Under the pieces are notes generated by a model. That model was not told the DNA's origin. It ran no database searches and was given only the letters and a program-made list of their open reading frames with translations. DNA of 64,000 nt from Deltaproteobacteria bacterium (GTDB lineage Bacteria; Myxococcota; B64-G9), in the NCBI GenBank assembly GCA_019314375.1, contig JAFCZJ010000015.1:21444-85443 (forward strand). The letters run 5' to 3'. Shown in pieces: positions 26,587-34,674 of the stretch (within the stretch, counting starts at the first letter, position 1; each line of letters begins with the position of its first letter). The translations under genes were made by a program, and so were the position numbers.

Positions 26587-27815
26587 GAGTGTGTACCTTG
26601 GCTTTCGCCTCGGCGCTTCCGGCCGGGCATGCTGCGCAATAGTTGCAGAAACAGTTTGCTCATCTTCAGCTCTTGGGACTCATCCCGATAGAAGTCACCC
26701 CAGGCCTGATCGAAGAGACGCTGCAGAGTGTCCACGCTCATCTGCTTGGGTTCATACACCACGTGACCCGCGTTGTAGTGCCGCCAGTCCCGATCGAAAA
26801 TACGCCCCTCCCGCTCCAGGTGGTTGTATGCCTCGGTGTGGGGAAAAGGCGTCAGTATTGTGAACTCGGCAAGATCCAGTTCCACGGTCAGAAGAAAATC
26901 GATGAAGCGCTTGGTGAAATCTTCCGTGTGATCATCAAGGCCCAAAAGGATGGTACCCTCCACGCCGATGCCGTGGTCATGATACATCTTGATGCGATCT
27001 TTGATCTTGTCCGAAATGTTGTAAACCGCATGGTAGACGTACCAACAACCCGCCTCCCGAGCCAGCTTGAGCACCTCCGAATCACAGGAGATCGGGTGGG
27101 AGACCCAATGCTTGCCGTGGCCGGCCAGACGGCGAAACAACTCCTTTTGGTACTCGACGTTTTGCTCCAAGGAGTTGTCCACAATAAACATCAGGTCCGA
27201 ACAGGAATCCACGTCGGCCAGCACTGATTCGATGGGCTTGATGCGATGCTGCCGACCGCCCAGGTAGGGCGTACAGCAGGGATAGCAATTGAAACGACAG
27301 CCCCGGCTGGTTTCCACGAGGTCCACCAGCTCCCAGTCCTTGTGGCTGTAATATTTCTTCTTGTCGTAAAGCTCGCGCCGAGGACGCGGCACTTGGGCGA
27401 TATCCGGAAAACCCTCGCGTCGGTAAACCGGTTTCATCTGTCCAGTTTGAAAGTCGGCCAAGGCTTGCTCGATCAAGCCCTCGGCTTCGCCCACCACGAT
27501 GCTGTCGGCGTGCTCTGCTGCCTCTTCCGGGCAAAGGCCCACATGCAGGCCCCCGATCAAGACTTTCTTGCCGCGCGCCCGGAAGGCATGGGCCAACTCG
27601 TATGCACGAGGCGCCTGACAGGTCAGCATGATGGATAGACCCAAGACATCACAGTCCGAGTCCATGTCCACGGGCTGAACATTTTCGTCGCAGACTTCGA
27701 CTTGCCAGCTCTCGTCAACGCAAGCCGCCGCCTGGATGGGTCCCAGGGGAGGTAGGTCGAAACGCGTTTGTCCAGGCAACTTGGGCCAAGATGGATAGAT
27801 AATAAGCAGCTTCAT
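26583..27815 (-). CDS. B12-binding domain radical SAM protein
   Basis: 410 residues. The N-terminal cobalamin-binding-like domain (1 to about 130, with LPPLGPIQAAA and VLIGGLHVGL) is followed by a radical SAM domain with Cys173-x3-Cys177-x2-Cys180 (GCRFNCYPCC). The family includes radical methylases and lipid-modifying enzymes. It is the first gene of the leftward block, transcribed divergently from the dehydratase gene at 27889 across a 73-base gap with a palindrome. Translation of the next gene is coupled by an ATGA overlap. The substrate is not known; the context suggests the acyl-ACP or its precursor. Confidence 0.88.
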   Translation of the reverse strand: MKLLIIYPSWPKLPGQTRFDLPPLGPIQAAACVDESWQVEVCDENVQPVDMDSDCDVLGLSIMLTCQAPRAYELAHAFRARGKKVLIGGLHVGLCPEEAAEHADSIVVGEAEGLIEQALADFQTGQMKPVYRREGFPDIAQVPRPRRELYDKKKYYSHKDWELVDLVETSRGCRFNCYPCCTPYLGGRQHRIKPIESVLADVDSCSDLMFIVDNSLEQNVEYQKELFRRLAGHGKHWVSHPISCDSEVLKLAREAGCWYVYHAVYNISDKIKDRIKMYHDHGIGVEGTILLGLDDHTEDFTKRFIDFLLTVELDLAEFTILTPFPHTEAYNHLEREGRIFDRDWRHYNAGHVVYEPKQMSVDTLQRLFDQAWGDFYRDESQELKMSKLFLQLLRSMPGRKRRGESQGTHS

Positions 27816-27845
27816 GCGGTTTTCCTACCAGCCCACTCCAAATGA

Positions 27846-27857
27846 GTCAAGCTTGAC
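27846..27857. promoter_or_regulatory. Perfect 12-bp palindrome in the divergent promoter region
   Basis: GTCAAGCTTGAC reads the same on both strands. It is central in the 73-base gap between the two divergent halves of the polyene locus, so a bound regulator could control both. A TTGACA-like -35 for the rightward genes overlaps it (27854-27859), with no convincing -10. The operator role is inferred. Confidence 0.4.
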
Positions 27858-27888
27858 ACCTGTGGATCCATTGGAAGAAACTAGCAGC

Positions 27889-28344
27889 ATGTTGGCAGAC
27901 ACGGACATCATCGAGACTTGTATCCCCCATCGCAAGCCCATGCGCCTGGTGGAGCGCCTGCTAACCAGTCAAGACGACCAGGCCACGGTGGAGAGCTTTG
28001 TCCGTCCTTATTGGCCAGGTGCCGCGGGGGGCTTTGCCGATCCCGTCCTGCTTATCGAGGTGGTGGCCCAGTCCGTCGCGGTTCTGGTTGGATGGCAACG
28101 CCGGCATGAAGAAAAAATGGGCGGTCGCGGCCTGCTGGTCGGCGTACGCAAGACCAAAATTCAATGTGATCAGCTTCGGGTGGGCGACAGGCTTCAAAGC
28201 CATGTAGAATTGCTATACAAAGTGGAAAACTACGCTGTTTACCAAGGCCAAGTGCTGGATGATGAAGGTCGTCTTTTGGCACAGGTGGAGCTACAGTCAT
28301 ACCGCCCGGATGACTTTCCTGGCGCCATTGAGGAAAATCCATGA
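27889..28344 (+). CDS. 3-hydroxyacyl-ACP dehydratase, ApeP-like hotdog protein
   Basis: 151 residues from the ATG at 27889; a longer frame starts at 27814 but crosses the divergent promoter gap. The motif IPHRKPMRLVERL at the N-terminus and the hotdog helix region LLIEVVAQSVAVLVGW are typical of ApeP-like FabA/FabZ relatives. It would remove water from beta-hydroxyacyl-ACP to make the conjugated double bonds. It is the first gene of the rightward block and overlaps the ketoreductase gene by 4 bases. Which of the three dehydratase domains in the locus acts at which chain length is unknown. Confidence 0.87.
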   Translation: MLADTDIIETCIPHRKPMRLVERLLTSQDDQATVESFVRPYWPGAAGGFADPVLLIEVVAQSVAVLVGWQRRHEEKMGGRGLLVGVRKTKIQCDQLRVGDRLQSHVELLYKVENYAVYQGQVLDDEGRLLAQVELQSYRPDDFPGAIEENP

Positions 28345-29099
28345 ATGACAACAACATGAACGACAACAGAAAGAGCTCTGCATTGATCACCGGCGGCGGG
28401 CGAGGCATCGGACGAGCCCTTTGCCTCGAGTTGGCCCAAGCAGGGCACCATGTGATCATCAACTACTTAAGTCGGCAAGAAGATGCGGAAAAAACCCTTG
28501 AGCGGGTCCTGGCCGAAGGAGGCACCGGAGAAATCCTGGCCCTCGACGTCAGAGACGAGTCGGCCTGGAAAACCGCCATCGATGAACTCAGCCAGCGAGA
28601 AGAGGAAATCGGAGCCATCGAGATCCTCGTCAACAACGCCGGCGTCACCGATGACGGACTCTTCCCCATGATGAAAGCGGAAGCCTGGAAGCGTGTCACC
28701 CGCACCAGCCTTGATGGTTTTTACAACGTCACCCGGCCGGTACTTAAGCGCATGATGCGAAAGCGACGAGGTTCAATCGTCACCATGGCCTCTGTTTCGG
28801 GCCTGGTGGCGAATCGGGGTCAGGTGAACTACTCGGCCGCCAAGGCCGGCCTCATCGGGGCAACCCGCTCTTTGGCCGCCGAGGTGGCCAGGCTCGGCAT
28901 CCGGGTCAACGCCGTGGCCCCTGGACTGATCGAGACGGAGATGACGGCCGAGGTACCCAAGGAAATGATCAAACAACTCATCCCCTTGAACCGCTTCGGC
29001 AAGCCGGAAGAGGTGGCCAAAGTCGTGGCTTTTCTTTGCTCGGACGCAGCCTCTTATGTCACGGGCCAAATCATCGGGGTCAACGGAGGCATGGCATGA
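28341..29099 (+). CDS. 3-oxoacyl-ACP reductase (FabG-like SDR)
   Basis: 252 residues. It has a Rossmann nucleotide motif (TGGGRGIG, about 17-24), NNAG at 98-101 and the catalytic pair Tyr164-x3-Lys168 (YSAAK) with Ser near 151. The usual Asn of the SDR tetrad in a VNL-type motif reads Ser here (RTSLDGFYNV). It reduces beta-ketoacyl-ACP with NAD(P)H. It sits between the dehydratase and LolA-like genes with 4-base overlaps on both sides, the same order as in APE loci. Confidence 0.9.
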   Translation: MNDNNMNDNRKSSALITGGGRGIGRALCLELAQAGHHVIINYLSRQEDAEKTLERVLAEGGTGEILALDVRDESAWKTAIDELSQREEEIGAIEILVNNAGVTDDGLFPMMKAEAWKRVTRTSLDGFYNVTRPVLKRMMRKRRGSIVTMASVSGLVANRGQVNYSAAKAGLIGATRSLAAEVARLGIRVNAVAPGLIETEMTAEVPKEMIKQLIPLNRFGKPEEVAKVVAFLCSDAASYVTGQIIGVNGGMA

Positions 29100-29731
29100 A
29101 AGACGCTCGCGCCTTGTTGGCGATTCTGCTGCTTTTCCTGCTGGCCGCTCCATCAGCCCAGGCGCAGTCCAACAAAGACTGGCGCGGAGACTTCCAATCT
29201 CTGCGCAAGGCCGGTGCCGCCCTCAAGTCGATCCAGGCGGACTTCACCCAGGAAAAACAGCTTGCCATCCTGGCCAATCCACTCTTGTCCCAGGGGCGCC
29301 TCCTCTACCAGGCCCCCGACGCCCTGCGCTGGGAATACATAAAGCCCATGCCCAGTCTTCTGCTCCTCCATGGCAAAAAAGCCAGTCGTTTCAATCGAAA
29401 AGACGGTCGTTGGGTGCCCGACGCAGCCGAGCGGATCCAAGCGATGCGGCTGGTCCTTGAAGAAATCCGGCTTTGGCTTTCCGGTCGATACGAAGACAGC
29501 GGCGTTTTTACGACCGAGCTTGTAACCGAGCCCAGTCCAAGACTTCGCCTGACACCCAAATCGCCGGAGATGGCCAAGATAATCCAGGGTATTGTTCTTC
29601 ATCTGGCCGAAAAACCGGGCCAACTGGAAAAAGTCGAAATCATTGAAGGCCCCAAGTCTAAAACCATCTTGACTTTTCACAACATCCAGACGGACAAACC
29701 CATAGAAAAGGGTTTGTTTTCAAAACCTTAA
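29096..29731 (+). CDS. LolA-like outer-membrane lipoprotein carrier
   Basis: 211 residues from the ATG at 29096 (ATGA overlap with the reductase stop). It has a signal peptide (LLLFLLAAPSAQA, cut near residue 22). The mature part has the LolA pattern: LKSIQADFTQEKQL, GRLLYQAPDALRWEY, and a long curved-sheet region. LolA-type proteins carry hydrophobic lipids through the periplasm. In APE loci such a protein is thought to take the product from the MMPL exporter to the outer membrane. Eight bases separate it from the next lipoprotein gene. Confidence 0.88.
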   Translation: MKDARALLAILLLFLLAAPSAQAQSNKDWRGDFQSLRKAGAALKSIQADFTQEKQLAILANPLLSQGRLLYQAPDALRWEYIKPMPSLLLLHGKKASRFNRKDGRWVPDAAERIQAMRLVLEEIRLWLSGRYEDSGVFTTELVTEPSPRLRLTPKSPEMAKIIQGIVLHLAEKPGQLEKVEIIEGPKSKTILTFHNIQTDKPIEKGLFSKP

Positions 29732-29739
29732 GCCAAAGC

Positions 29740-30390
29740 ATGCGCAGACGCGGCCTATACCTATTGTTCTGCCTGGCCCTTGGCCTTGGATCTTGCAGCC
29801 ACCTGCCGAATCTAAAACCCCTGGCGCCAGACATGAATTCGGAAAGCCTTGGGGCAAGTTGCCTGGCGCTTTTTCCCAAGCAGCCCCAGCGCCTTGTGCA
29901 CCAAATCATGGCGGAACTTCCCATGAACCAACACAGCGCCATGCTTGGGGTGAGCCTCGTTTTTCCTGCCCGCCGGCATTTGCGGGCCGTTTTGCTCAGC
30001 GTGGAGGGGCTGACCCTCCTGGATGCAGAACGAAGTCCATCAGGCGATCGGGTCCATCGGGCCATCGGTCCCATGGAAGACAAAGACTTCGCAAAGGGCT
30101 TGTTGGATGACGTGGAGTTGTTGTTGTTGGCCCCCCGAGGGGAAACCCGCTTCGGCCAGGTGGCGGGGCAAGCCACCTGCCGGACGCAAGTCGATGGCGG
30201 CGTGACAGACATTCGTTTTGACGGACAAAATTGGCATCTGAAGCGCTATGATGCCCAGGGTCGCCTGCTGCGATCCATCCAGGCCACCCACCAAAACGCC
30301 CAGATCAAAGCGCTCGGCCTGGGGGGCTACCTGCTCAAACTAAAACTCCAGTCCCAAGAAAACCTTGACCCGGGTTATAATCCCAGCTAG
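29740..30390 (+). CDS. DUF3261-like lipoprotein of APE loci
   Basis: 216 residues with a lipoprotein signal (LALGLGSCS, lipidated Cys at about 19). The soluble domain resembles DUF3261 proteins, which accompany LolA-like and MMPL genes in aryl polyene loci (FDGQNWHLKRYDAQGRLLRSI near the C-terminus is recognisable only as beta-rich). It probably helps insert the product in the outer membrane; this is inferred from the analogy to LolB after LolA. The RtcR-like gene starts 10 bases downstream on the same strand. Confidence 0.75.
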   Translation: MRRRGLYLLFCLALGLGSCSHLPNLKPLAPDMNSESLGASCLALFPKQPQRLVHQIMAELPMNQHSAMLGVSLVFPARRHLRAVLLSVEGLTLLDAERSPSGDRVHRAIGPMEDKDFAKGLLDDVELLLLAPRGETRFGQVAGQATCRTQVDGGVTDIRFDGQNWHLKRYDAQGRLLRSIQATHQNAQIKALGLGGYLLKLKLQSQENLDPGYNPS

Positions 30391-30400
30391 CCTTATCCGT

Positions 30401-31093
30401 ATGGATAAGGCAATCATTATTGGACTTCTCGGCGAGACCCAAGACTGGGCACCAAAGAAGGAGAGATGGGATCGATGGCGCCCGACCGTGGCCTTGTGCA
30501 TGCACAAGGACTGGCCCGTGCAAAGATTCTATCTCCTCCATGGGGCGACCCAGGCCAAGCTCTCAAAAAGACTATCGAAAGACATCGGGAAAGTAAGTCC
30601 GGCCACCAAAGTAAACCGTGTCGAATTGGCCGAAGGCTCAGAAGCCATCCATGATCAGTTTCTGGCATTATCCGACAAGATAAAATCAACATGGGTTCAT
30701 GGCAACACGGGCCAGGCCACAATCCAGTCCCAGCTTCTTTCAAGCCTAATTAACGCCGGCAAGGCGAGTGGACTGGTCATCACGCAGGCCCCCGACGCCA
30801 AAATCCCATCCGTCAGCGGTCGTCTGCTGCGTTTCCCCTTCGAAGGACCCGTAAAAGCCGGCCAGGAACCCAAAGAAGCCGAAGCGGAACTACCGGATGG
30901 ACTGGATGAATTCGATCGCTTCCAACTCGCGGGGGTCTTAAAAATCTGCCAAAGCAGCCCCAGTCTTTCGGAAGCCGGCCGCCGACTCTTCGCCCAAAGC
31001 CGTCAACGCAAGGCCAAACCAAACGACGCCGACCGCCTGCGAAAATACCTGGCCCGATTCAAGCTGCGTTTTCAAGATCTCAAGTCCTCCTGA
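30401..31093 (+). CDS. RtcR-like regulator lacking the sigma-54 AAA+ domain
   Basis: 230 residues from the ATG at 30401. Residues 1 to about 150 match the N-terminal CARF-like sensor of RtcR: IIIGLLGETQDW, RWDRWRPTVALCMHKDW, FYLLHGATQ, DIGKVSPATKVNRVEL. The last 65 residues (FDRFQLAGVLKICQSS, SEAGRRLF, NDADRLRKYLARF) match the DNA-binding tail of RtcR-like sigma-54 activators, as I recall them from myxobacteria. The about 300-residue AAA+ sigma-54 domain, with its Walker motifs and GAFTGA loop, is absent. There is no frameshift or stop between the parts, so this looks like a stable short protein. Ten bases after the DUF3261-like gene, it is probably co-transcribed with the polyene genes. A ligand-controlled repressor or antagonist is one reading. 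Confidence 0.72.
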   Translation: MDKAIIIGLLGETQDWAPKKERWDRWRPTVALCMHKDWPVQRFYLLHGATQAKLSKRLSKDIGKVSPATKVNRVELAEGSEAIHDQFLALSDKIKSTWVHGNTGQATIQSQLLSSLINAGKASGLVITQAPDAKIPSVSGRLLRFPFEGPVKAGQEPKEAEAELPDGLDEFDRFQLAGVLKICQSSPSLSEAGRRLFAQSRQRKAKPNDADRLRKYLARFKLRFQDLKSS

Positions 31094-31497
31094 GAACCCT
31101 GGGTCGCCTTTTCTTCCACAGACTCCGGCAGCCCCTCGGGACCCAGAAATTTTTCCACGCCCCTGCGCGCCATCCAGCGATTAAAAGCCCCCGCATAACG
31201 CAGCACTTCCTTACCCGCCACCCAAAGGCCGGCAAGATAGATGATCCAGGAAAACCCATAAATCGCCGGCCCGCCTATGAACCCAATCATCGCCTCATCA
31301 AAGTAAATCGCCAAGCCGGTCATCACCCCCACGGCCGGCCAACCCAGCAACATGCTGATCGCCAACAAGCCCAAGCCAATAGCAAGCCGAAGATCCGGCC
31401 GATGCCGAAACATCTCCAAATCGGCCCGCTCTTCCACGGCCTTCCGCACAAAGCGAAGACGCAAAAGCCGAAGACCCAATTTACGCCGAAGACCCAA
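31072..31497 (-). CDS. Small membrane protein, family not recognised
   Basis: 141 residues with an Arg-rich N-terminus (residues 1-35) and three hydrophobic stretches (about 38-65, 70-80 and 82-95; two or three membrane helices), then an amphipathic C-terminus. There is no motif that I recognise. It is antisense to its surroundings and overlaps the end of the RtcR-like gene tail to tail by 22 bases. Coding support is the open frame, hydrophobic pattern and normal codon use. The function is unknown. Confidence 0.55.
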   Translation of the reverse strand: MGLRRKLGLRLLRLRFVRKAVEERADLEMFRHRPDLRLAIGLGLLAISMLLGWPAVGVMTGLAIYFDEAMIGFIGGPAIYGFSWIIYLAGLWVAGKEVLRYAGAFNRWMARRGVEKFLGPEGLPESVEEKATQGSQEDLRS

Positions 31498-31613
31498 TCA
31501 ACCCTCCTCAAACATCCACCCTACCAAACCCCGCCAAGGACACCCCTGTCAATCCCCGCATTTGTCATACCAGACCAATTCACCGGACACCCCAGACACT
31601 GGCCCGTTACCGA

Positions 31614-31640
31614 AATTGGTCAGACAGCGTCTGACCAATT
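31614..31640. promoter_or_regulatory. Perfect 12-bp inverted repeat, probable operator
   Basis: AATTGGTCAGAC and GTCTGACCAATT flank a 3-base centre. A third half-site-like copy, AGACCAATT, lies upstream at 31572-31580. The element is 173 bases before the radical SAM start at 31813, within the 315-base gap 31498-31812 that otherwise holds no recognisable gene. GGTC/GACC half-sites occur in several GntR- and TetR-type operators; the regulator is not identified. There is no U-tract for a terminator. Confidence 0.5.
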
Positions 31641-31812
31641 GGCACCGAATGCTTGATCCACATCGCCAAGCACAGATTTCCGAAAGTTGCCTCAATGGTG
31701 ACGAAGAATAGAGCCGATGCAAGGAGGAGCTATCGATTTGGCCATGCTCCTTCGATCTAATTGTTTTGCTTGGCCTGATGGGTCATATTGCTTGCAATCT
31801 GGGAGGCCCAGC

Positions 31813-33330
31813 GTGAAGAGACTTTGTTTTGGAAAATCGCCGCGAAAAAGAATCCTGTTGATCAACCCCAAAGATCCAGACAGTTTCTGGAGCATGAAGG
31901 GGACGGTTGACGCGGTCGGTGCCCGGGCGCTGATGCCCTCCAATACCCTGGCCACCCTGATTGGACTGACCCCGGATGACGTGGATGTGGAGTATTTCTA
32001 CTGCGACGAGAACCTGCAGTCCATAGACTGGGCTCTGGACTTGGATCTGGTCGCCATCACCGGATACACCCTGCATTCGGATCGAATCGAACGCATCTCT
32101 CGCGCCTGGCGGGAGCGGGGCGTTCCTGTCGCCCTTGGGGGCGCCTTCGCCACCTTGAATTCGGAACAGGCCAGAAAGCTTTGCGATCACCATTTCATCG
32201 GTGAGGGGGAATACACATGGCCACAATTTCTGCGCGAATTCGTCGCGGGAAACGCCAAGCCCCTGTATAAGCAAAAGACCCGTATCAATATGCACGACAG
32301 CCCTCCTCCAAATTGGTTTTTCATAGATGCCGGGGACTACCTGTACATGACGGTACAGACCAGCCGAGGCTGTCCCAATCGCTGTGATTTCTGTGATGCA
32401 ATCCAACTGGTGGGTCGCAAGCATCGCAGAAAAACAATCGATCAGATCATGGTCGAGATTTCCAACGCCCAGCAGGCCGGAGCCGAGACGATTTTCTTTT
32501 CGGAAGACAACTTCCATGTCAGCGAGAAAACAACGAAGGAATTACTCAACAGAATAATCGACTGGAACACATCTCTTGCGCACCCGGTACAGTTTTCCTG
32601 CCAAACCAGCATGCGAATCGCCGACAATGAAGAGATCATCAAACTGCTCGCCGACGCTCGCTTCGCCGCGGCTTTTATCGGCCTGGAGAGTACCAGAAAA
32701 GAATGCCTGGAAGAGGTCAACAAGGGCCAACTATATCGAGACGACGCGGTTGAGCGCATCAAGCTTCTTTCAAGCTACGGGATACTGCCCTTCCTTGGAA
32801 TGATCGTGGGCTTCGACAACGACGATGAAGAAACCTTCAAGGAAATCGAGGGCTTCTTGTCCGAGACGGGCAGCCCCATCGCTTCATTGAGCGTACTAAA
32901 CGCACCCACCGGCACCCCTTTGTACAGCCGCCTTGATGAACAGGGCAGAATCGACGACAACTTCGCCGGCTTCTGGCATTTTTCCACCAACATAAAACCC
33001 CTGCAATGGACTCTGGATGAATTGCTCAAAAAACACCGTGGCCTTTTCAGGCGACTCTATGAACCCGAAAACTTCGAACAACGCACCCTTACCTGGCTTT
33101 CAAATGTTAATTATTTTTCGACTCTCTACACTAAAAAACGACGGACCGGGTCCAACCTGAAAAAAATAGCCCGGATCCTCTATCACTATTCCTTCCGGGT
33201 GCCCCCGCCTGTGCGAACTCAGTTTTTCAGGGTTCTGAAAAAAACTTGGGACATGGATCCCCGCTTGATCCGCAAGGCCATTACGATCATGACCCAATAC
33301 TGCCATTACTATGATTTTTCTCGAAGCTGA
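31813..33330 (+). CDS. B12-binding domain radical SAM protein
   Basis: 505 residues from GTG 31813, which has GGAGG six bases upstream; an upstream ATG at 31717 is possible, but its best ribosome site (31721-31726) lies inside the reading frame. The N-terminal cobalamin-binding-like domain (RILLINPKDP, ALMPSNTLATLIGLTP, VALGGAF) precedes a radical SAM domain with Cys187-x3-Cys191-x2-Cys194 (GCPNRCDFC). The C-terminus (about 400-505) is basic and helical. By eye the gene is less GC-rich than its neighbours, suggesting later acquisition. It precedes the ligase gene by 9 bases and is probably co-transcribed. The substrate is unknown. Confidence 0.87.
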   Translation: MKRLCFGKSPRKRILLINPKDPDSFWSMKGTVDAVGARALMPSNTLATLIGLTPDDVDVEYFYCDENLQSIDWALDLDLVAITGYTLHSDRIERISRAWRERGVPVALGGAFATLNSEQARKLCDHHFIGEGEYTWPQFLREFVAGNAKPLYKQKTRINMHDSPPPNWFFIDAGDYLYMTVQTSRGCPNRCDFCDAIQLVGRKHRRKTIDQIMVEISNAQQAGAETIFFSEDNFHVSEKTTKELLNRIIDWNTSLAHPVQFSCQTSMRIADNEEIIKLLADARFAAAFIGLESTRKECLEEVNKGQLYRDDAVERIKLLSSYGILPFLGMIVGFDNDDEETFKEIEGFLSETGSPIASLSVLNAPTGTPLYSRLDEQGRIDDNFAGFWHFSTNIKPLQWTLDELLKKHRGLFRRLYEPENFEQRTLTWLSNVNYFSTLYTKKRRTGSNLKKIARILYHYSFRVPPPVRTQFFRVLKKTWDMDPRLIRKAITIMTQYCHYYDFSRS

Positions 33331-33339
33331 ACCAAGGCT

Positions 33340-34659
33340 ATGAATTCCTCCTTTTTCATGCACGACGAGCCTAAGCACCCACTGGCCGAACTTCGGCAAG
33401 GACAGGTCTGGGGCTTGGCTCATCGACTCATAGAGGACTTGGCCGGCAAAACGCGGGTTCTTTTGCTCAGTGAACAGCGGGACCTGGTGGCGGCCGCTTG
33501 TTTGGCTGCCTTGGCTGGCGATTTTGAGCTGGTCTTGCCGCATGGATTGAGTCGAGCGGCCCTGGATCAGTTGCCGGAAGAGATGCCCTGCGACTGCGGC
33601 CTGCTTGGGGATGAGGAGGCGTCCCTCGACTTGCCTCTCCTTCGACTGGAAACACGAAAGGCCAAAGAAGCCGCGAGCCCGCCTCTTATCGAGGACGATG
33701 GACGACTGGCCGTGACCTTGTTCACGGGCGGCTCCACCGCCCGTCCGCGGGCCTGGCCCAAAAGCGCCCAGCTTCTTCTCGGAGAAGCCCGCTTTCTGGC
33801 TGAACATTTTGGCATTGGCGCCACAGATTACCTGGTCTCTTGCGTCGGGCCCATGCATATCTATGGCCTGCTCTTCGGCGTCTTGGTGCCCTTGTTGAGC
33901 GGGGCAAAAGTTGAACCCAAGACGGCCTTTTTACCCGCCGAGATCCAAAAGGCCTGCCCGCCCGGTACTATGCTGGTGGCCGCGCCTCCTCATTTCAGGG
34001 CCCTGGTGCGCGGCCAAACCCGGCTTGCAGGCCTGCGTCTGGCCATCTCCTCGGCGGGTATGTTGCCCAAGGAGGATTCGGAAGGGTTCACGGCTTTGAC
34101 GAAAACGCCGCTGTGCGAACTGTACGGCTCCACCGAGACCGGCGGCTTGGCCACCCGCTGGCGGAATCGAAAGGAGCGGGACTGGACGCCGCTTCCCATC
34201 GCCGACCTGAAGTTGGAAGGCGAGCGCCTGGCCGCCGACTCACCCTTTCTAAGCCCGACGCTTGCTCGAAACGCCGCTGGTTTTTTCGTCACCGGCGACA
34301 GAGCCCGCTGGACCGAGGGTGGGCGCTTCGCCCTTTTGGGCCGGGCCGACGGCGTGGTCAAAGTAGGCGGCAAGCGGGTGGACTTAACGGAGTTGGAGCG
34401 CGTTCTCTTGGCCATCCCGGGCATCGATGATTGCTGGGTGCTTTCGGGGCCCAGCAAAGACGCCCATGAAAACCAAATCGTGGCCGTACTATGCGGCGCG
34501 GATCCGCCCGGTCGAGATCAAATCCGAAAGATCCTGGGCCATCGCTTTGAGGCGGTGGCCCTACCCCGGCGATTCCTGTATATTAAACACATGCCGGTAA
34601 GCACCGCGGGAAAGCGTGATCGTCAGGCCATCGAGGATCTCCTGCGCGAACAAGCATGA
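33340..34659 (+). CDS. AMP-forming acyl/aryl ligase (ApeH-like)
   Basis: 439 residues, ANL superfamily. The P-loop reads FTGGSTARPRAWPKS, the A5 motif YGSTETGG, A7 TGDRARW, A8 GRADGVVKVGGKRV, and the catalytic Lys lies near the end in STAGKRDRQ. It is shorter than acetyl-CoA synthetases, with a reduced N-domain, like ApeH-type ligases. It should activate an aromatic acid, such as the product of the ammonia-lyase, or a fatty acid and load it on an ACP. It follows the B12 radical SAM gene and precedes a thioredoxin gene by 15 bases. Confidence 0.87.
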   Translation: MNSSFFMHDEPKHPLAELRQGQVWGLAHRLIEDLAGKTRVLLLSEQRDLVAAACLAALAGDFELVLPHGLSRAALDQLPEEMPCDCGLLGDEEASLDLPLLRLETRKAKEAASPPLIEDDGRLAVTLFTGGSTARPRAWPKSAQLLLGEARFLAEHFGIGATDYLVSCVGPMHIYGLLFGVLVPLLSGAKVEPKTAFLPAEIQKACPPGTMLVAAPPHFRALVRGQTRLAGLRLAISSAGMLPKEDSEGFTALTKTPLCELYGSTETGGLATRWRNRKERDWTPLPIADLKLEGERLAADSPFLSPTLARNAAGFFVTGDRARWTEGGRFALLGRADGVVKVGGKRVDLTELERVLLAIPGIDDCWVLSGPSKDAHENQIVAVLCGADPPGRDQIRKILGHRFEAVALPRRFLYIKHMPVSTAGKRDRQAIEDLLREQA

Positions 34660-34674
34660 ACAAGGAGCGCCACC

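Noticed and set aside
30401..31093. CARF-like domain considered as part of a CRISPR type III system
   Set aside because: The sequence matches the RtcR type of sensor, and no cas gene or repeat array is in the window.
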